A DNA stretch of 57,295 nucleotides from Woeseiaceae bacterium (lineage in GTDB: Bacteria > Pseudomonadota > Gammaproteobacteria > Steroidobacterales > Woeseiaceae), in assembly GCA_028277185.1 (NCBI GenBank), contig JANQGQ010000042.1:1-57295 (forward strand), read 5' to 3'. The translations under genes and the position numbers were made by a program. This document shows positions 1-8,755 of this stretch, one piece after another (within the stretch, counting starts at the first letter, position 1; every line of letters starts with the position of its first letter). Below the pieces are notes generated by a model. The model ran no database searches. It was given only the letters and a program-made list of their open reading frames with translations, and had not been told where the DNA came from.

Positions 1-208
1 GGCCTTCGCACTCCTGCGGGATCAGTCCGAGTTGCGCCCCCATCGTCCAGCTTGACGTCACAACATAGAATCTGCGGTCCGCTTTATTTCCGGTGAACCA
101 CCCCCAACCCCACCATACTACCCCCAGCGGTGGCCGAAGCCCGCCCAGCCGTACGATTGGCCTGAAGAATCGGATGTCGTGGTTGCCTCGGCATCGCTGA
201 CGGTGCAC
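1..208 (-). other. Possible partial open frame running off the left edge (uncertain)
   Basis: On the minus strand a frame opens at a GTG (208-206), directly after an in-frame TAG, and stays open for 69 codons to the window edge. It is unusually rich in Trp and Gly around codons 30-37. No family is recognised. Part of it (72-93) is a near-copy, in inverted orientation, of sequence at 372-393, which is clearly repeat DNA, so the open frame may be an accident of a repeated intergenic element. I see no strong ribosome binding site. Treat as an unproven hypothetical. Confidence 0.25.
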
Positions 209-393
209 CTAAAATGGTGTCAGACACGATAATCAGACACTGACTGTGCTCCACTCCGTGGAGCCGTTAAGGACTGAGCGATCTTGAGGCAGCGCCGATT
301 CCGGAAAACGGCGCCATCGAACGGCCGGGGGACTAAACGACGCGCCGCGACTGGTGGCTGGGTGCCCTCTGCCGGAAACAAAGCGGACCGCAG
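72..393. repeat. Inverted pair of a 22-bp intergenic module (72-93 and 372-393)
   Basis: The reverse complement of 72-93 matches 372-393 at 21 of 22 positions (both begin CCGGAAA and end GCGGACCGCAG). The second copy lies partly in the left arm and loop of the hairpin at 356-422. Together with 8683-8730 this shows a family of short interspersed intergenic repeats. Between them (about 94-355) I see no recognisable gene or RNA. Confidence 0.6.
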
Positions 394-422
394 GCAGCCA
401 TTCCGGCAGAGGGCACCCAGCC
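356..422. repeat. Perfect 22-bp inverted repeat (hairpin)
   Basis: Arms 356-377 and 401-422 are exact reverse complements of 22 bp, separated by 23 bp (378-400). The transcript could fold into a long stem. There is no T-run after it, so it is not a classical intrinsic terminator; it looks more like a REP-type or small non-autonomous mobile repeat. It lies in the non-coding stretch before the first gene. Confidence 0.8.
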
Positions 423-553
423 GCCGGTCGCTCCATGAGCGTGCGCAGAAACCCAACGCCCCCTGAACAAACGCTAAGTACTTGACGCAATCGCTGGTGT
501 TTGCGAGGCATTTGGGTACACTCGATTGGATACCTGACCCCGACCGTTACTCG

Positions 554-1366
554 ATGCCGGACCGCAATCCAATCAACTCCATCACCAATTTGCTGTCACC
601 GGCAGAACCGCCGCCATACGTCGTCGTCAACCCAATTACCGAAACCCCCGTGCTGCTCGTTTGCGATCATGCAAGCTGCCGCTTCCCGGAATCGCTCGGG
701 GACATGGGGCTGGATCCGTTCGCCCGGCGCTGCCATCTCGCGATCGACATCGGCGCAGGTTCCCTGACGGAGGCGCTGGCGAGGAACCTCGGTGTGACCG
801 CCGTGCTCGCGCAGTATTCCCGACTGGTCATTGACTGCAATCGCGATCTGCTCGATTCCAGCGCTTTTCTCGAATATGGGGACGGGATCGTCGTTCCCGG
901 CAACCGAAACCTAAGCGTCGAGCATCGAGAGCTGCGCGCGACGAGCATCTACTGGCCGTATCACGAAGCTCTCGACAAGCAGATTCAAAGGCTCTCCGTG
1001 CAGGGCCCGAAGCCGGCCCTGATTTCCATCCACTCGTTCACGCCGGTGCTGGACGGCGTGTCACGCCCTTGGGAAATCGGCGTGCTATGGGACAAGGACG
1101 AGTCGCTCAAGGAGATCTTCCTCGAGGGATTCAGAGACGCCGGCTTCTACGTCGGCGACAACGAGCCCTATTCCGGTAAGGCGCCGGCCGACTACACCGT
1201 CGACAATCACGGCGAGGCCAACGGCTTGCCCTGCGTTGGCATTGAGATTCGCCAGGACCTGATCGGCGATAACCGCGGCGTCGTTCGCATGGCGGGGGTC
1301 ATGCAGGAGATTATCAGGAACGTGCCGCAGAGGCTCGGCCTGAACGGGCAAAGAATTAGCGCCTGA
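554..1366 (+). CDS. N-formylglutamate amidohydrolase family protein
   Basis: A 270-residue member of the N-formylglutamate amidohydrolase (COG3931/HutG-like) family, zinc-type hydrolases that release formate from N-formyl amino acids. Visible family blocks are VCDHASCRFPE near the N-terminus, the following AIDIGAG, ISIHSFTPVLDG in the middle and GLPCVGIEIRQDL near the C-terminus. The frame is open from a TTG at 482, but the 24 extra residues do not resemble the family and the ATG at 554 gives the usual length, so 554 is preferred; no good ribosome binding site precedes either. It is followed 28 bp later by a YbdK-type ligase, a neighbour pairing that suggests joint action on glutamyl or formyl-amino compounds. 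The true substrate is not shown by sequence. Confidence 0.85.
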   Translation: MPDRNPINSITNLLSPAEPPPYVVVNPITETPVLLVCDHASCRFPESLGDMGLDPFARRCHLAIDIGAGSLTEALARNLGVTAVLAQYSRLVIDCNRDLLDSSAFLEYGDGIVVPGNRNLSVEHRELRATSIYWPYHEALDKQIQRLSVQGPKPALISIHSFTPVLDGVSRPWEIGVLWDKDESLKEIFLEGFRDAGFYVGDNEPYSGKAPADYTVDNHGEANGLPCVGIEIRQDLIGDNRGVVRMAGVMQEIIRNVPQRLGLNGQRISA

Positions 1367-1394
1367 GGGGAGCAAAAACCAGAGGGAAAAGCCC

Positions 1395-2531
1395 ATGCAA
1401 AAAGGGGGACCGCCGTTCACGCTCGGCGTCGAAGAAGAATACCTGCTGGTCGACAAGAAGACCCGCGCCCTGATCATCGATCCGCCTGCCGAGCTCATGC
1501 GCGAAGCGGAAGAGTTGCTCGGCGAGCAGGTCACGGCTGAGCTGCTGCGCTCGCAGATCGAAATCGGCACCCGGGTCTGCCGCAACGTGCAGGAGGCGGA
1601 GGCGGAACTCAAGCGGCTCAGATCCGGCGTGATCGAAGTTGCCGACAAGTACGATCTGGCGCCAATCGCAGCGTCCACGCATCCATTTTCCCGCTGGCGG
1701 GAACAGAAGCAGACCGAAAAAGACCGGTATCAGGCACTCACCATGGAGATGCAGGCAGCCGCGCGCCGCCTCGTGATCTGCGGGATGCATGTGCACGTCG
1801 GGATCGAGGACGACGAACTCAGGATCGACCTGATGAACCAGATGTCGTACTTCCTGCCGCATTTGTTGGCTTTGTCCTGCTCGTCGCCGTTCTGGGAAGG
1901 CAACGACACCGGTCTCAAGAGTTACCGCCTGACGATTTTCGACACGCTGCCGCGGACCGGCGTGCCGGAGCGCTTCGCCAGCTGGGCCGAGTACAAGCGC
2001 CACGTGAGCATCCTCGAGGACGCGGGCCTGATCGAGGACACGACGCGCATCTGGTGGGATCTGCGGCCGAGCGCGAAGTTTCCCACGCTCGAGACGCGCG
2101 TCATGGACGTCTGCACTCGCCTCGAGGATGCGGTGAGTCTGACTGCCATTCTCGTCTGTATTCTGCGGATGTTCTACCGGCTGCGCTGCGCCAATCAGCG
2201 CTGGCGAATCTACACGCCGATGCTCGTTCGCGAGAACCGCTGGCGGGCTATGCGCTACAGCTACGACGAAGGTCTGCTCGACCTGGCCAAAGCCAGGGTC
2301 ATACCGTTCGAGGAGTTGCTCGAAGAGATTCTCGGTCTGATCGCCGAGGATGCAGAGGCATTGGGCTGCGTCGACGAAGTCGGTAATGCCCGACACATTC
2401 TCACGCGCGGGACCAGCGCGCACCGGCAGCTCAAAGCTTTCGAGATCGAGCAGGCTGCGGGCGCCAGCACGGAAGACGCGCTGAAAGCGGTCGTGGACCG
2501 GCTCATCGAGGACACTGCAGAAGGGCTGTAG
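1395..2531 (+). CDS. YbdK-family carboxylate-amine ligase (GCS2-type glutamate-cysteine ligase-like)
   Basis: A 378-residue ATP-dependent carboxylate-amine ligase of the GCS2/YbdK family. The N-terminus carries the diagnostic GVEEEYLLVD block (residues about 11-20), and CGMHVHVG lies around residue 130; both are part of the ATP/metal and glutamate site in this fold. E. coli YbdK has weak gamma-glutamylcysteine ligase activity, but the physiological product of most members is unknown. Length is normal for the family. Start ATG at 1395 sits after GAGGGAAAAGCCC, an acceptable ribosome binding site. The formylglutamate amidohydrolase gene ends 28 bp upstream on the same strand, so the two are likely co-transcribed. 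Confidence 0.9.
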   Translation: MQKGGPPFTLGVEEEYLLVDKKTRALIIDPPAELMREAEELLGEQVTAELLRSQIEIGTRVCRNVQEAEAELKRLRSGVIEVADKYDLAPIAASTHPFSRWREQKQTEKDRYQALTMEMQAAARRLVICGMHVHVGIEDDELRIDLMNQMSYFLPHLLALSCSSPFWEGNDTGLKSYRLTIFDTLPRTGVPERFASWAEYKRHVSILEDAGLIEDTTRIWWDLRPSAKFPTLETRVMDVCTRLEDAVSLTAILVCILRMFYRLRCANQRWRIYTPMLVRENRWRAMRYSYDEGLLDLAKARVIPFEELLEEILGLIAEDAEALGCVDEVGNARHILTRGTSAHRQLKAFEIEQAAGASTEDALKAVVDRLIEDTAEGL

Positions 2532-2639
2532 GGCGCTGACGGCGCGGAATGCGGCACAGGTCGCAGTCTCCGGGTGTGTTAGCCGCTAGTATCGACTTAT
2601 GTCCGGTCCGGCTCTGTCAACCGCGCTCGGAGCCTGCTC

Positions 2640-4553
2640 GTGAGCGCGTCTATCGAAACGGTACTGCCCATGGCGCTCGCCTTCGCCGCGACCGTCTACC
2701 TGGGGCTTGCCGTTTTCGTGGCGCGTTCCTCGCCGCGAAGCATCATCGGCTTCTTTCTGTTCCTCCTTGGCATCATGGTCGCGGGTGCCGCGTTCTCTTA
2801 CGGGACCGACGACGCGAACCTGTACGGTATCGGCCGCGTGCTCTCTTTTTTCGCGGGCGGTTTCATACCCGTTGCGTTCTTCGCGCTCTACCGGCAATAC
2901 ACGGTCGGGCCGGCGCATACACCGACACTGATCGCTTTGTCGATCATTCCCATTGCGACGACCTTGCTCGCGCTGACGAATTCGATGCACGAGATGATCT
3001 GGGCGGTCATCGAGACGCCGGACGGCACCCGGTTTTCCGAGGTTACGTCGCACTGGTGGTTTACAAAGGTACACGCCCCGTTTGCGTACGGCCTGTTCGG
3101 CTACTCGGTGCTTGCGCTGCTGAGTCGTCTCTCGACTATCGCGCCCGCGCACCGAAGTAAGATCGTCATTCTTGTCGTCTGCGGGCTGCTGCCGTTCCTC
3201 GGCAGTATCGCGAACACCTTCCTGGGCATCGGGCCGATCGAGTTTCCGGTATTGGCGACCACCGTGGTCCTGCTGCTTCCTGCTTACACTTACATCAGCC
3301 TGTCGCTGCGCGTCTTCGAGTTCAGTCCGCTTGCCTATGAGACGCTGTTCGATCACGTCCGCGATCCGATCTTCGTCCTCGATACCGACGAGCGAATAAT
3401 CTGCGTAAACCGCAAGGCCGTCGAGCTGCTCGGGTTGAGCGAGCGCGAACTGCTCGGCCAGCGGCTTTGGGAGGATTTCCCCGAGGCGCGGACCGTGCTG
3501 CGGCAGGCGCGCGATCTCGACCTGACGCAGACGCTTCGTATCGACCGCGACAGGACCTTCGAGGTCTCCGTGCAGCGTCTCAAGGACAGCCACGGTCGAC
3601 CGCAGGGCAGCGTGGTGGTGTGCCGGGACGTCACCGAGCGGCGCAGCGCGCTGGACAAACTGGCTCAGAGCGAACACCAGATACGCACTCTGATCGAGAC
3701 ATCCTCGAACGGAGTCCTGCGTTTCTCGCGCGATATGAGCGACCCGCGGCAGCCGTTCCGCTGTGTCTTCGCCAATCGTGCAGCGGAGGACTATCTGCGA
3801 AGCGAGCGCGACACGCTGGTCGGCATGTCGCTCGAAAAGCTGCACCAGCTCAATCCGGTCCGTCTGATGGAGCACTTTGGCGGGGCGGAACCCGCTGCAG
3901 GCCAGCTGAGTTTCGAGGTCGCGGATACGGCCGGGGAGAGCGACGGCTGGTTCCGCGTGGTCGGTGAGCCCGTCGACCGGGATTTCTCGGTGACGCTCGT
4001 CGATATTACGCAACGTAAACGTAACGAAGACAAAATGCTGGCCGATGCGATCCGCGATCCGCTGACGGGCGTTCTCAACCGTCGCGGCTTCGAGAAGGCC
4101 GCGCGCGAAGCGGTCCGCAACAGCACGGAGGGCGCCGTGCTCTACCTCGACCTCAATCAGTTCAAATCCATCAACGACCGCTTCGGTCATCAGGCCGGCG
4201 ATGCGCTGCTGAAGGCGTTCGGGCATCGTCTGGAGCTCTGCCTGCGGCCGGGCGACGTGCTCGGACGTCTCGGCGGCGACGAGTTCGCCATCGTGTTACC
4301 GGGAGTTGACGTCGATGACGCGAAACACGTGGCGGAGCGACTCGTCACCGCGGCATCGGAAGCCTACATCATTCAGGGCGAAGGCATTCACTGCACGGCA
4401 AGCGTGGGGATAGCGCTCATGCCGCGTCATGGCGAGGAGCTCTGGCACCTGATCAGCGTCGCCGATCAGGCGATGTACAACGCCAAGGCAGTCACCGCCG
4501 AGGACGCAGCGAACGACCGGGCCGCGTACGTCAGCGCCGCCATCGCCTCCTGA
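2640..4553 (+). CDS. Membrane sensor diguanylate cyclase (7TM - PAS - PAS - GGDEF)
   Basis: A 637-residue inner-membrane signalling protein. Residues 1-225 hold about seven hydrophobic helices of the 7TM histidine-kinase N-terminal type; 228-335 and 340-460 look like two PAS domains (FVLDTDERIICVNRKAVELLG opens the first, spelled here only as a family-type block); 463-625 is the GGDEF domain. The active-site motif LGGDEFAIV is intact around residue 545, and RPGD stands exactly five residues before GGDEF, which is the usual product-inhibition I-site. It should make cyclic di-GMP under feedback control, with ligand sensing in the membrane or PAS part. Start is GTG at 2640. It stands alone; no EAL domain is present. 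Confidence 0.9.
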   Translation: MSASIETVLPMALAFAATVYLGLAVFVARSSPRSIIGFFLFLLGIMVAGAAFSYGTDDANLYGIGRVLSFFAGGFIPVAFFALYRQYTVGPAHTPTLIALSIIPIATTLLALTNSMHEMIWAVIETPDGTRFSEVTSHWWFTKVHAPFAYGLFGYSVLALLSRLSTIAPAHRSKIVILVVCGLLPFLGSIANTFLGIGPIEFPVLATTVVLLLPAYTYISLSLRVFEFSPLAYETLFDHVRDPIFVLDTDERIICVNRKAVELLGLSERELLGQRLWEDFPEARTVLRQARDLDLTQTLRIDRDRTFEVSVQRLKDSHGRPQGSVVVCRDVTERRSALDKLAQSEHQIRTLIETSSNGVLRFSRDMSDPRQPFRCVFANRAAEDYLRSERDTLVGMSLEKLHQLNPVRLMEHFGGAEPAAGQLSFEVADTAGESDGWFRVVGEPVDRDFSVTLVDITQRKRNEDKMLADAIRDPLTGVLNRRGFEKAAREAVRNSTEGAVLYLDLNQFKSINDRFGHQAGDALLKAFGHRLELCLRPGDVLGRLGGDEFAIVLPGVDVDDAKHVAERLVTAASEAYIIQGEGIHCTASVGIALMPRHGEELWHLISVADQAMYNAKAVTAEDAANDRAAYVSAAIAS

Positions 4554-4619
4554 CGCGGTTTCTCGCATCGCCGATTCCGGGTAAGCTCTCGCCGGTCTGG
4601 CTGGGTAGGGGAAGCGGTC

Positions 4620-5099
4620 GTGCTCAATGTGCTCGTTCTTTGTACCGGCAACTCGGCGCGAAGTATTCTGGCCGAAACGCTGTTTCGGTCGCTGTCGACG
4701 GGCCGCGTGAATGCCTTCAGTGCGGGCAGCCGGCCGGCGGGGCAGGTCCATCCCGAGGCACTGGCGAAGCTCGGGCGCGAAGGCATCGACGTCGCCGGGC
4801 TGCGTTCGAAGTCCTGGGACGAGTTTTCCGGACCCGATGCCGTCCCGATGGACGTCGTCATTACCGTTTGCGACAACGCGAAGGGCGAGAGTTGCCCCGT
4901 CTGGTACGGCAGTCCGGTACAGGTTCACTGGGGCATTCCCGATCCGGCTGCCGCGGAGGACGACATCGTCGAGAGTGCGTTTGACGAAGCTTTCGACGCC
5001 CTGTCGGCGCGCGTCCGCGCTGCGCTGGCGCTGCCGCTGGAAGACATGGCGTCGGAGGAACTCGCCGAGGCTTTGACCCGGATTCACGAGACGCACTGA
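4620..5099 (+). CDS. arsC: ArsC-type arsenate reductase / low-molecular-weight tyrosine phosphatase
   Basis: A 159-residue protein of the LMW-PTP fold. The P-loop VLCTGNSARS (Cys at residue 8, CX5R) opens the protein, as in thioredoxin-coupled ArsC and related phosphatases; further Cys residues occur at CDNAKGESC around residue 84-92. Arsenate reductases of this class reduce As(V) to As(III). The stop codon overlaps the start of an aquaglyceroporin gene by one base (TGATG at 5097-5101), giving an arsC-aqpS type arrangement that strongly supports an arsenic role over protein phosphatase activity. Start is GTG at 4620. No arsR, arsB or arsH is visible nearby. Confidence 0.82.
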   Translation: MLNVLVLCTGNSARSILAETLFRSLSTGRVNAFSAGSRPAGQVHPEALAKLGREGIDVAGLRSKSWDEFSGPDAVPMDVVITVCDNAKGESCPVWYGSPVQVHWGIPDPAAAEDDIVESAFDEAFDALSARVRAALALPLEDMASEELAEALTRIHETH

Positions 5100-5776
5100 T
5101 GTCATCCGATCTGCCGAGGCGGCTTGCCGCAGAGGCCCTGGGGACGTTGTTGCTGCTCGCCACGGTCGTCGGCAGCGGAATCATGGCGGAGCGGCTCGCC
5201 GACGGGAACGTAGCGCTGGCCTTGCTGGGTAACACGATCCCGACGGGAGCCATCCTGTTCGTCCTGATCGCGGTCTTCGGCCCGGTTTCGGGCGCACACT
5301 TCAACCCGGCCGTTACGCTGGCGTTTCGAGTGCGTGACGAGATAACCTCAACGGTTGCATCGCTCTATGTGCTTGCTCAGATTGCCGGCGCGATCGCCGG
5401 GGTCATGGTGGCGCACGCGATGTTCGACGTGGACATCCTGCAGCAGTCGACGACGCCGCGAAGCGGTCCGGCCCAGTGGTTTTCTGAATTCGTCGCCACC
5501 TTCGGGTTGGTAACGGTGATTCTCGGCACGCTGCGCCATGGCGTACTGGCGGTGGCCGCCAGCGTGGGTCTGTACATCACGGCGGCCTATTGGTTCACGG
5601 CATCGACGAGCTTTGCCAACCCGGCGGTCACGATAGGGCGCACGCTGACGGACACGTTTTCCGGCATCGCGCCGGCGCACGCATCGGCATTCGTAGTTGC
5701 ACAGTTTGCGGGCGCGTTGGCCGCCGTGGCGGTTATCGCCTACGTGACCGGCGTCAGGCGGCAGGGCTCAGGGTAG
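5099..5776 (+). CDS. Aquaglyceroporin-type MIP channel, probable arsenite exit channel
   Basis: A 225-residue MIP-family channel with about six transmembrane helices and both pore signatures: HFNPAVTLA (residues about 66-74) and FANPAVTIGR (about 172-181). It is translationally coupled to the ArsC gene upstream. In Sinorhizobium meliloti an aquaglyceroporin, AqpS, replaces ArsB and lets arsenite leave down its gradient after ArsC has reduced arsenate; the same logic fits here, though glycerol or other metalloid transport is also possible. Its last 9 bp overlap the convergent DUF4397 gene end. Confidence 0.85.
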   Translation: MSSDLPRRLAAEALGTLLLLATVVGSGIMAERLADGNVALALLGNTIPTGAILFVLIAVFGPVSGAHFNPAVTLAFRVRDEITSTVASLYVLAQIAGAIAGVMVAHAMFDVDILQQSTTPRSGPAQWFSEFVATFGLVTVILGTLRHGVLAVAASVGLYITAAYWFTASTSFANPAVTIGRTLTDTFSGIAPAHASAFVVAQFAGALAAVAVIAYVTGVRRQGSG

Positions 5777-7126
5777 CGGCTGAATGTCCAGCACGTTGGG
5801 GTCTGCCGTTGCGAAAGCAATCAGACGAACCACGTCACCCGCGGCAAGGGTCAACGGTATCGCCGGCGCCAGCTGAATCTCGTCATCGCCGCCGCCATCG
5901 GTGACGACGATTTCGTAGTCTCCGGGCTCTATGCTGCGGAAGCCGGCGAAGTTGCCGAACGGGCTCACAAAGGCAAGATCTGCGTCGTCGATAGACGTTC
6001 CGGGGTTGAGGATATAGACCAGAAGGTTGTCCCGGGACGCGTCGGTGTTGTACAGGTTGAATTGCGCGAATACCGGTACCGACCGCCGCGCATCGATGGC
6101 GAATACCGAGCGGACGTCGTCGCCCGCACCGACGGAGTACAGCGAGTAACGGTTGCCGGTGGCCGCGAGTACCGTGGACTCCAGCTGTACAACCCCGGGA
6201 TTTCCGGCCGCGGTGTACGTATACGTCGTCTCGCCTTCCGCGATCGGGCTTTCGCCGGTAACTCCCTGATAGGCGAGGTCGGCGGCCACGCGGTTCGTGA
6301 GCATTTCGTCGTCGTACACGTCGGCCGCCGCGATGTCGCGGGATGCCTGCACGAAGCGTACGGTCGACCCAAAGCGCGCATCGGGGATCGGGGGCACCAG
6401 GGCTCCGGTTGCCGCAGGCAAAGCGCGGGCCACCACGGGCGCCGTATCGTCGACGGTGCCGTCGAACAGCGATACGATCAGTCGGGTCCGCGGTGCGTAG
6501 TCGCCGCTGGTCGACTGGTAAAGCACCGTGGCCGGGTCGTTCTCAGCCGTCACGACCAGTTCGAAATCGCCTTCGGAAAAGTCCTGAGGGTCGAGGGCGT
6601 CGCCGAAGTCCAGAGTACCGACGGCGTTACCGACTACGGGAGCCGTTCCCGGCGCCGCGAAATAAACGTCTACGCGACCGAGCGATGCGGCCAGATGCGC
6701 GAAGCGTACTTCGAACACCGTGTCGTCTGCATCGAACTCGCGTTCGGCGGCGGTCCAGACCGCTACGCTCGGGTTCGCCATCGAACCCGTCAGGACGAAC
6801 GTGTAGTCCTGGTCGGCGTCGATTTTTTGCAGCTGGGTGGCCAGGCGGCGGGGCGTGTCCTCGGACGGAAAACGGAAGTCGAAGTTGAATTCGAATTCGA
6901 AATCGTCGATCCGTTGCGTTGCGGATATGGAGCGAAAGCCGACGTCATCGACAAACGGCGACCCTGTGATGAGCCCGGCGTTCTCGACGCGAAACTCCAG
7001 CGTCGGCGAATCGGCAACGGCATTGATCGCCCGGAAGTTGCCTTTGCCGGTCGGTTCCGGGAACTGTGAGCCGCCGCTGCATCCGGCGAGGATCAGCGCA
7101 GCAATAGCGTAAAACAGTGTTCTCAT
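5768..7126 (-). CDS. DUF4397-type surface lipoprotein
   Basis: A 452-residue predicted lipoprotein. The start at 7126 is chosen because it gives a short signal peptide ending in the lipobox LAGC (Cys near residue 17) with GAGA upstream as ribosome binding site; the frame is open further upstream but without a signal. The rest is beta-rich and contains at least one clear DUF4397 unit (FRAINAVADSPTLEFRV near the start; VRFAHLAASLGRVDVYFAAP around residue 150), with further diverged copies behind. DUF4397 proteins are secreted or surface-anchored with no known biochemical role. The 3' end overlaps the MIP channel gene by 9 bp, tail to tail. Confidence 0.75.
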   Translation of the reverse strand: MRTLFYAIAALILAGCSGGSQFPEPTGKGNFRAINAVADSPTLEFRVENAGLITGSPFVDDVGFRSISATQRIDDFEFEFNFDFRFPSEDTPRRLATQLQKIDADQDYTFVLTGSMANPSVAVWTAAEREFDADDTVFEVRFAHLAASLGRVDVYFAAPGTAPVVGNAVGTLDFGDALDPQDFSEGDFELVVTAENDPATVLYQSTSGDYAPRTRLIVSLFDGTVDDTAPVVARALPAATGALVPPIPDARFGSTVRFVQASRDIAAADVYDDEMLTNRVAADLAYQGVTGESPIAEGETTYTYTAAGNPGVVQLESTVLAATGNRYSLYSVGAGDDVRSVFAIDARRSVPVFAQFNLYNTDASRDNLLVYILNPGTSIDDADLAFVSPFGNFAGFRSIEPGDYEIVVTDGGGDDEIQLAPAIPLTLAAGDVVRLIAFATADPNVLDIQPLP

Positions 7127-7143
7127 TCGTTTCTCTCGACCCG

Positions 7144-8571
7144 TCAGGTGCCGTAGCCGTATATCGACTTTAGTTCGAGGAACTCCCCGATCCCGTGCGC
7201 GCCCCATTCGCGGCCGTTGCCGGATTGCTTGTAGCCGCCAAACGGCGCAAAGCTGTCAAGGCTGGCGCCGTTGATGTGCACCATGCCGGTCCTGAGGCGT
7301 GCGGCGATCCGGCGTGCACGGTCGGTGTTCCCGGACGACACGTATCCTGACAATCCGTACGGCGTATCGTTCGCGATTTCGACGGCTTCGTCATCGTCAC
7401 GGTAGGCGAGGATCGACAGCACGGGTCCGAAGATTTCTTCGCGGGCGATGCGCATATCGTTCCGGACGTTTGTGAATACCGTCGGCTTCGCATAGTAGCC
7501 CCGGTCCAGCCCGTCGGGCCGCCCGGGACCGCCCGCGGCGAGAGTCGCGCCTTCGGCGATGCCGGCCTCGATGAACGCCTGGACTTTGTTCCACTGGGCC
7601 AGAGACACCAGCGGGCCCATGCGCACTCCGTCTTCGCGCGGGTCGCCGACCTTCACGGCATTGGCGACCTCGGCGGCAACCGCGGCCGCGTCGTCCATGC
7701 GGTCGGCCGGAACCAGCATGCGCGTAGGCGCGTTGCAGGACTGACCGGTGTTGCCGAAGCATTCCCGGGCGCCGGCTTTGACGGCTTTCGCGAAATCCGC
7801 GTCGTCGAGAATGATGTTGGCCGACTTTCCGCCGAGTTCCTGGGCGACGCGCTTGACGCCCGGTGCCGCGTTTTGCGCGACGGCAATGCCGGCGCGGGTG
7901 GAGCCGGTAAACGAAATCATCGCCACGTCAGGATGCGACGACAGCGGCACGCCGACGCCAGGCCCGTCGCCGTTGACGAGATTGAACACGCCCGGAGGCA
8001 CGCCGGCCTCGTCGAGAATCTCCGCGAACAGGATCGCATCGAACGGCGCGATCTCCGACGGCTTCAGCACCATCGTGCAGCCCGCTGCGAGCGCGGGCGC
8101 CACCTTCACGGCTATCTGGTTGATCGGCCAGTTCCAGGGCGTGATCAGTGCACAAACCCCGATGGGCTCCTTGACGATCAGCGTGTCGCCGTGACGTTCC
8201 TCGAAGGCGAAATGCTTCAGCACCTCGATCGTTGCCTCAATATGCTGGGGCCCGCTCTCGGCCTGGGCGAATCTCGCGAGTTTCCAGGGCGCCCCCATCT
8301 CGTCCATGATCGCTTCGGCGACTTCGTCCTGCCGCCGGCGGAAGGCAGCCAGGATACGCTCGAGCAGCGCGATACGTTCTTCGCGCGAACTCGCGGCGTA
8401 ACCGGCTTGTGCGGCTTTCGCGGCCGCCACGGCGCGATCGACGTCGGCCGCCGAGCCGAGGCTGATGCGCCCCATGACCTCTTCGGTGGCCGGATTGATT
8501 ACCTCGAAGGGATGCGGTTCGACGGGGTCCGTCCAGCGACCGCCTATATAGAATTCGAGCCTGTCCTGCAT
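7144..8571 (-). CDS. Aldehyde dehydrogenase family protein (NAD(P)-dependent)
   Basis: A 475-residue aldehyde dehydrogenase that oxidises an aldehyde to its acid. The family blocks are in place: ITPWNWPINQI for cofactor binding, FTGSTRAG, ELGGKSANII with the general-base Glu, and the catalytic Cys in NTGQSCNAPTR. The start at 8571 gives the normal family N-terminus (MQDRLEFYIGGRW) and has GGA as ribosome binding site; the frame extends another 30 codons upstream into repeat DNA and that extension is rejected. The substrate cannot be read from sequence. It lies 17 bp from the DUF4397 gene on the same strand. Confidence 0.88.
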   Translation of the reverse strand: MQDRLEFYIGGRWTDPVEPHPFEVINPATEEVMGRISLGSAADVDRAVAAAKAAQAGYAASSREERIALLERILAAFRRRQDEVAEAIMDEMGAPWKLARFAQAESGPQHIEATIEVLKHFAFEERHGDTLIVKEPIGVCALITPWNWPINQIAVKVAPALAAGCTMVLKPSEIAPFDAILFAEILDEAGVPPGVFNLVNGDGPGVGVPLSSHPDVAMISFTGSTRAGIAVAQNAAPGVKRVAQELGGKSANIILDDADFAKAVKAGARECFGNTGQSCNAPTRMLVPADRMDDAAAVAAEVANAVKVGDPREDGVRMGPLVSLAQWNKVQAFIEAGIAEGATLAAGGPGRPDGLDRGYYAKPTVFTNVRNDMRIAREEIFGPVLSILAYRDDDEAVEIANDTPYGLSGYVSSGNTDRARRIAARLRTGMVHINGASLDSFAPFGGYKQSGNGREWGAHGIGEFLELKSIYGYGT

Positions 8572-8682
8572 GGCGTTCCGTGCAAGCTTCGGGAAGCCGC
8601 GCATGATACTGCATTCGCCCGGGGAATGGGCTTCCGGGAGATGTCGTAGGCGGTCTCGCATGGCGGGGTTGGGCGCGGTTCA

Positions 8683-8730
8683 CCGGAATGGCTCCCTGCG
8701 CTCCACGAGCGTGCGTGAAAACCCGACGCC
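8683..8730. repeat. Interspersed intergenic repeat, second locus
   Basis: 8683-8704 matches the reverse complement of 385-406 at 20 of 22 positions. 8701-8730 matches 431-460 at 25 of 30 positions (both contain GAGCGTGCG and end ACGCC). The copy sits between an aldehyde dehydrogenase start and an AraC-type fragment. These are the same repeat modules found at 72-460 in a different arrangement. Confidence 0.6.
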
Positions 8731-8755
8731 AGGAGAGTCAACGCCGGGGCAATGT

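Noticed and set aside
2586..4226. Long minus-strand open frames opposite the diguanylate cyclase and other GC-rich genes
   Set aside because: They are antisense shadows caused by high third-position GC; the plus-strand translation has complete domains and motifs.
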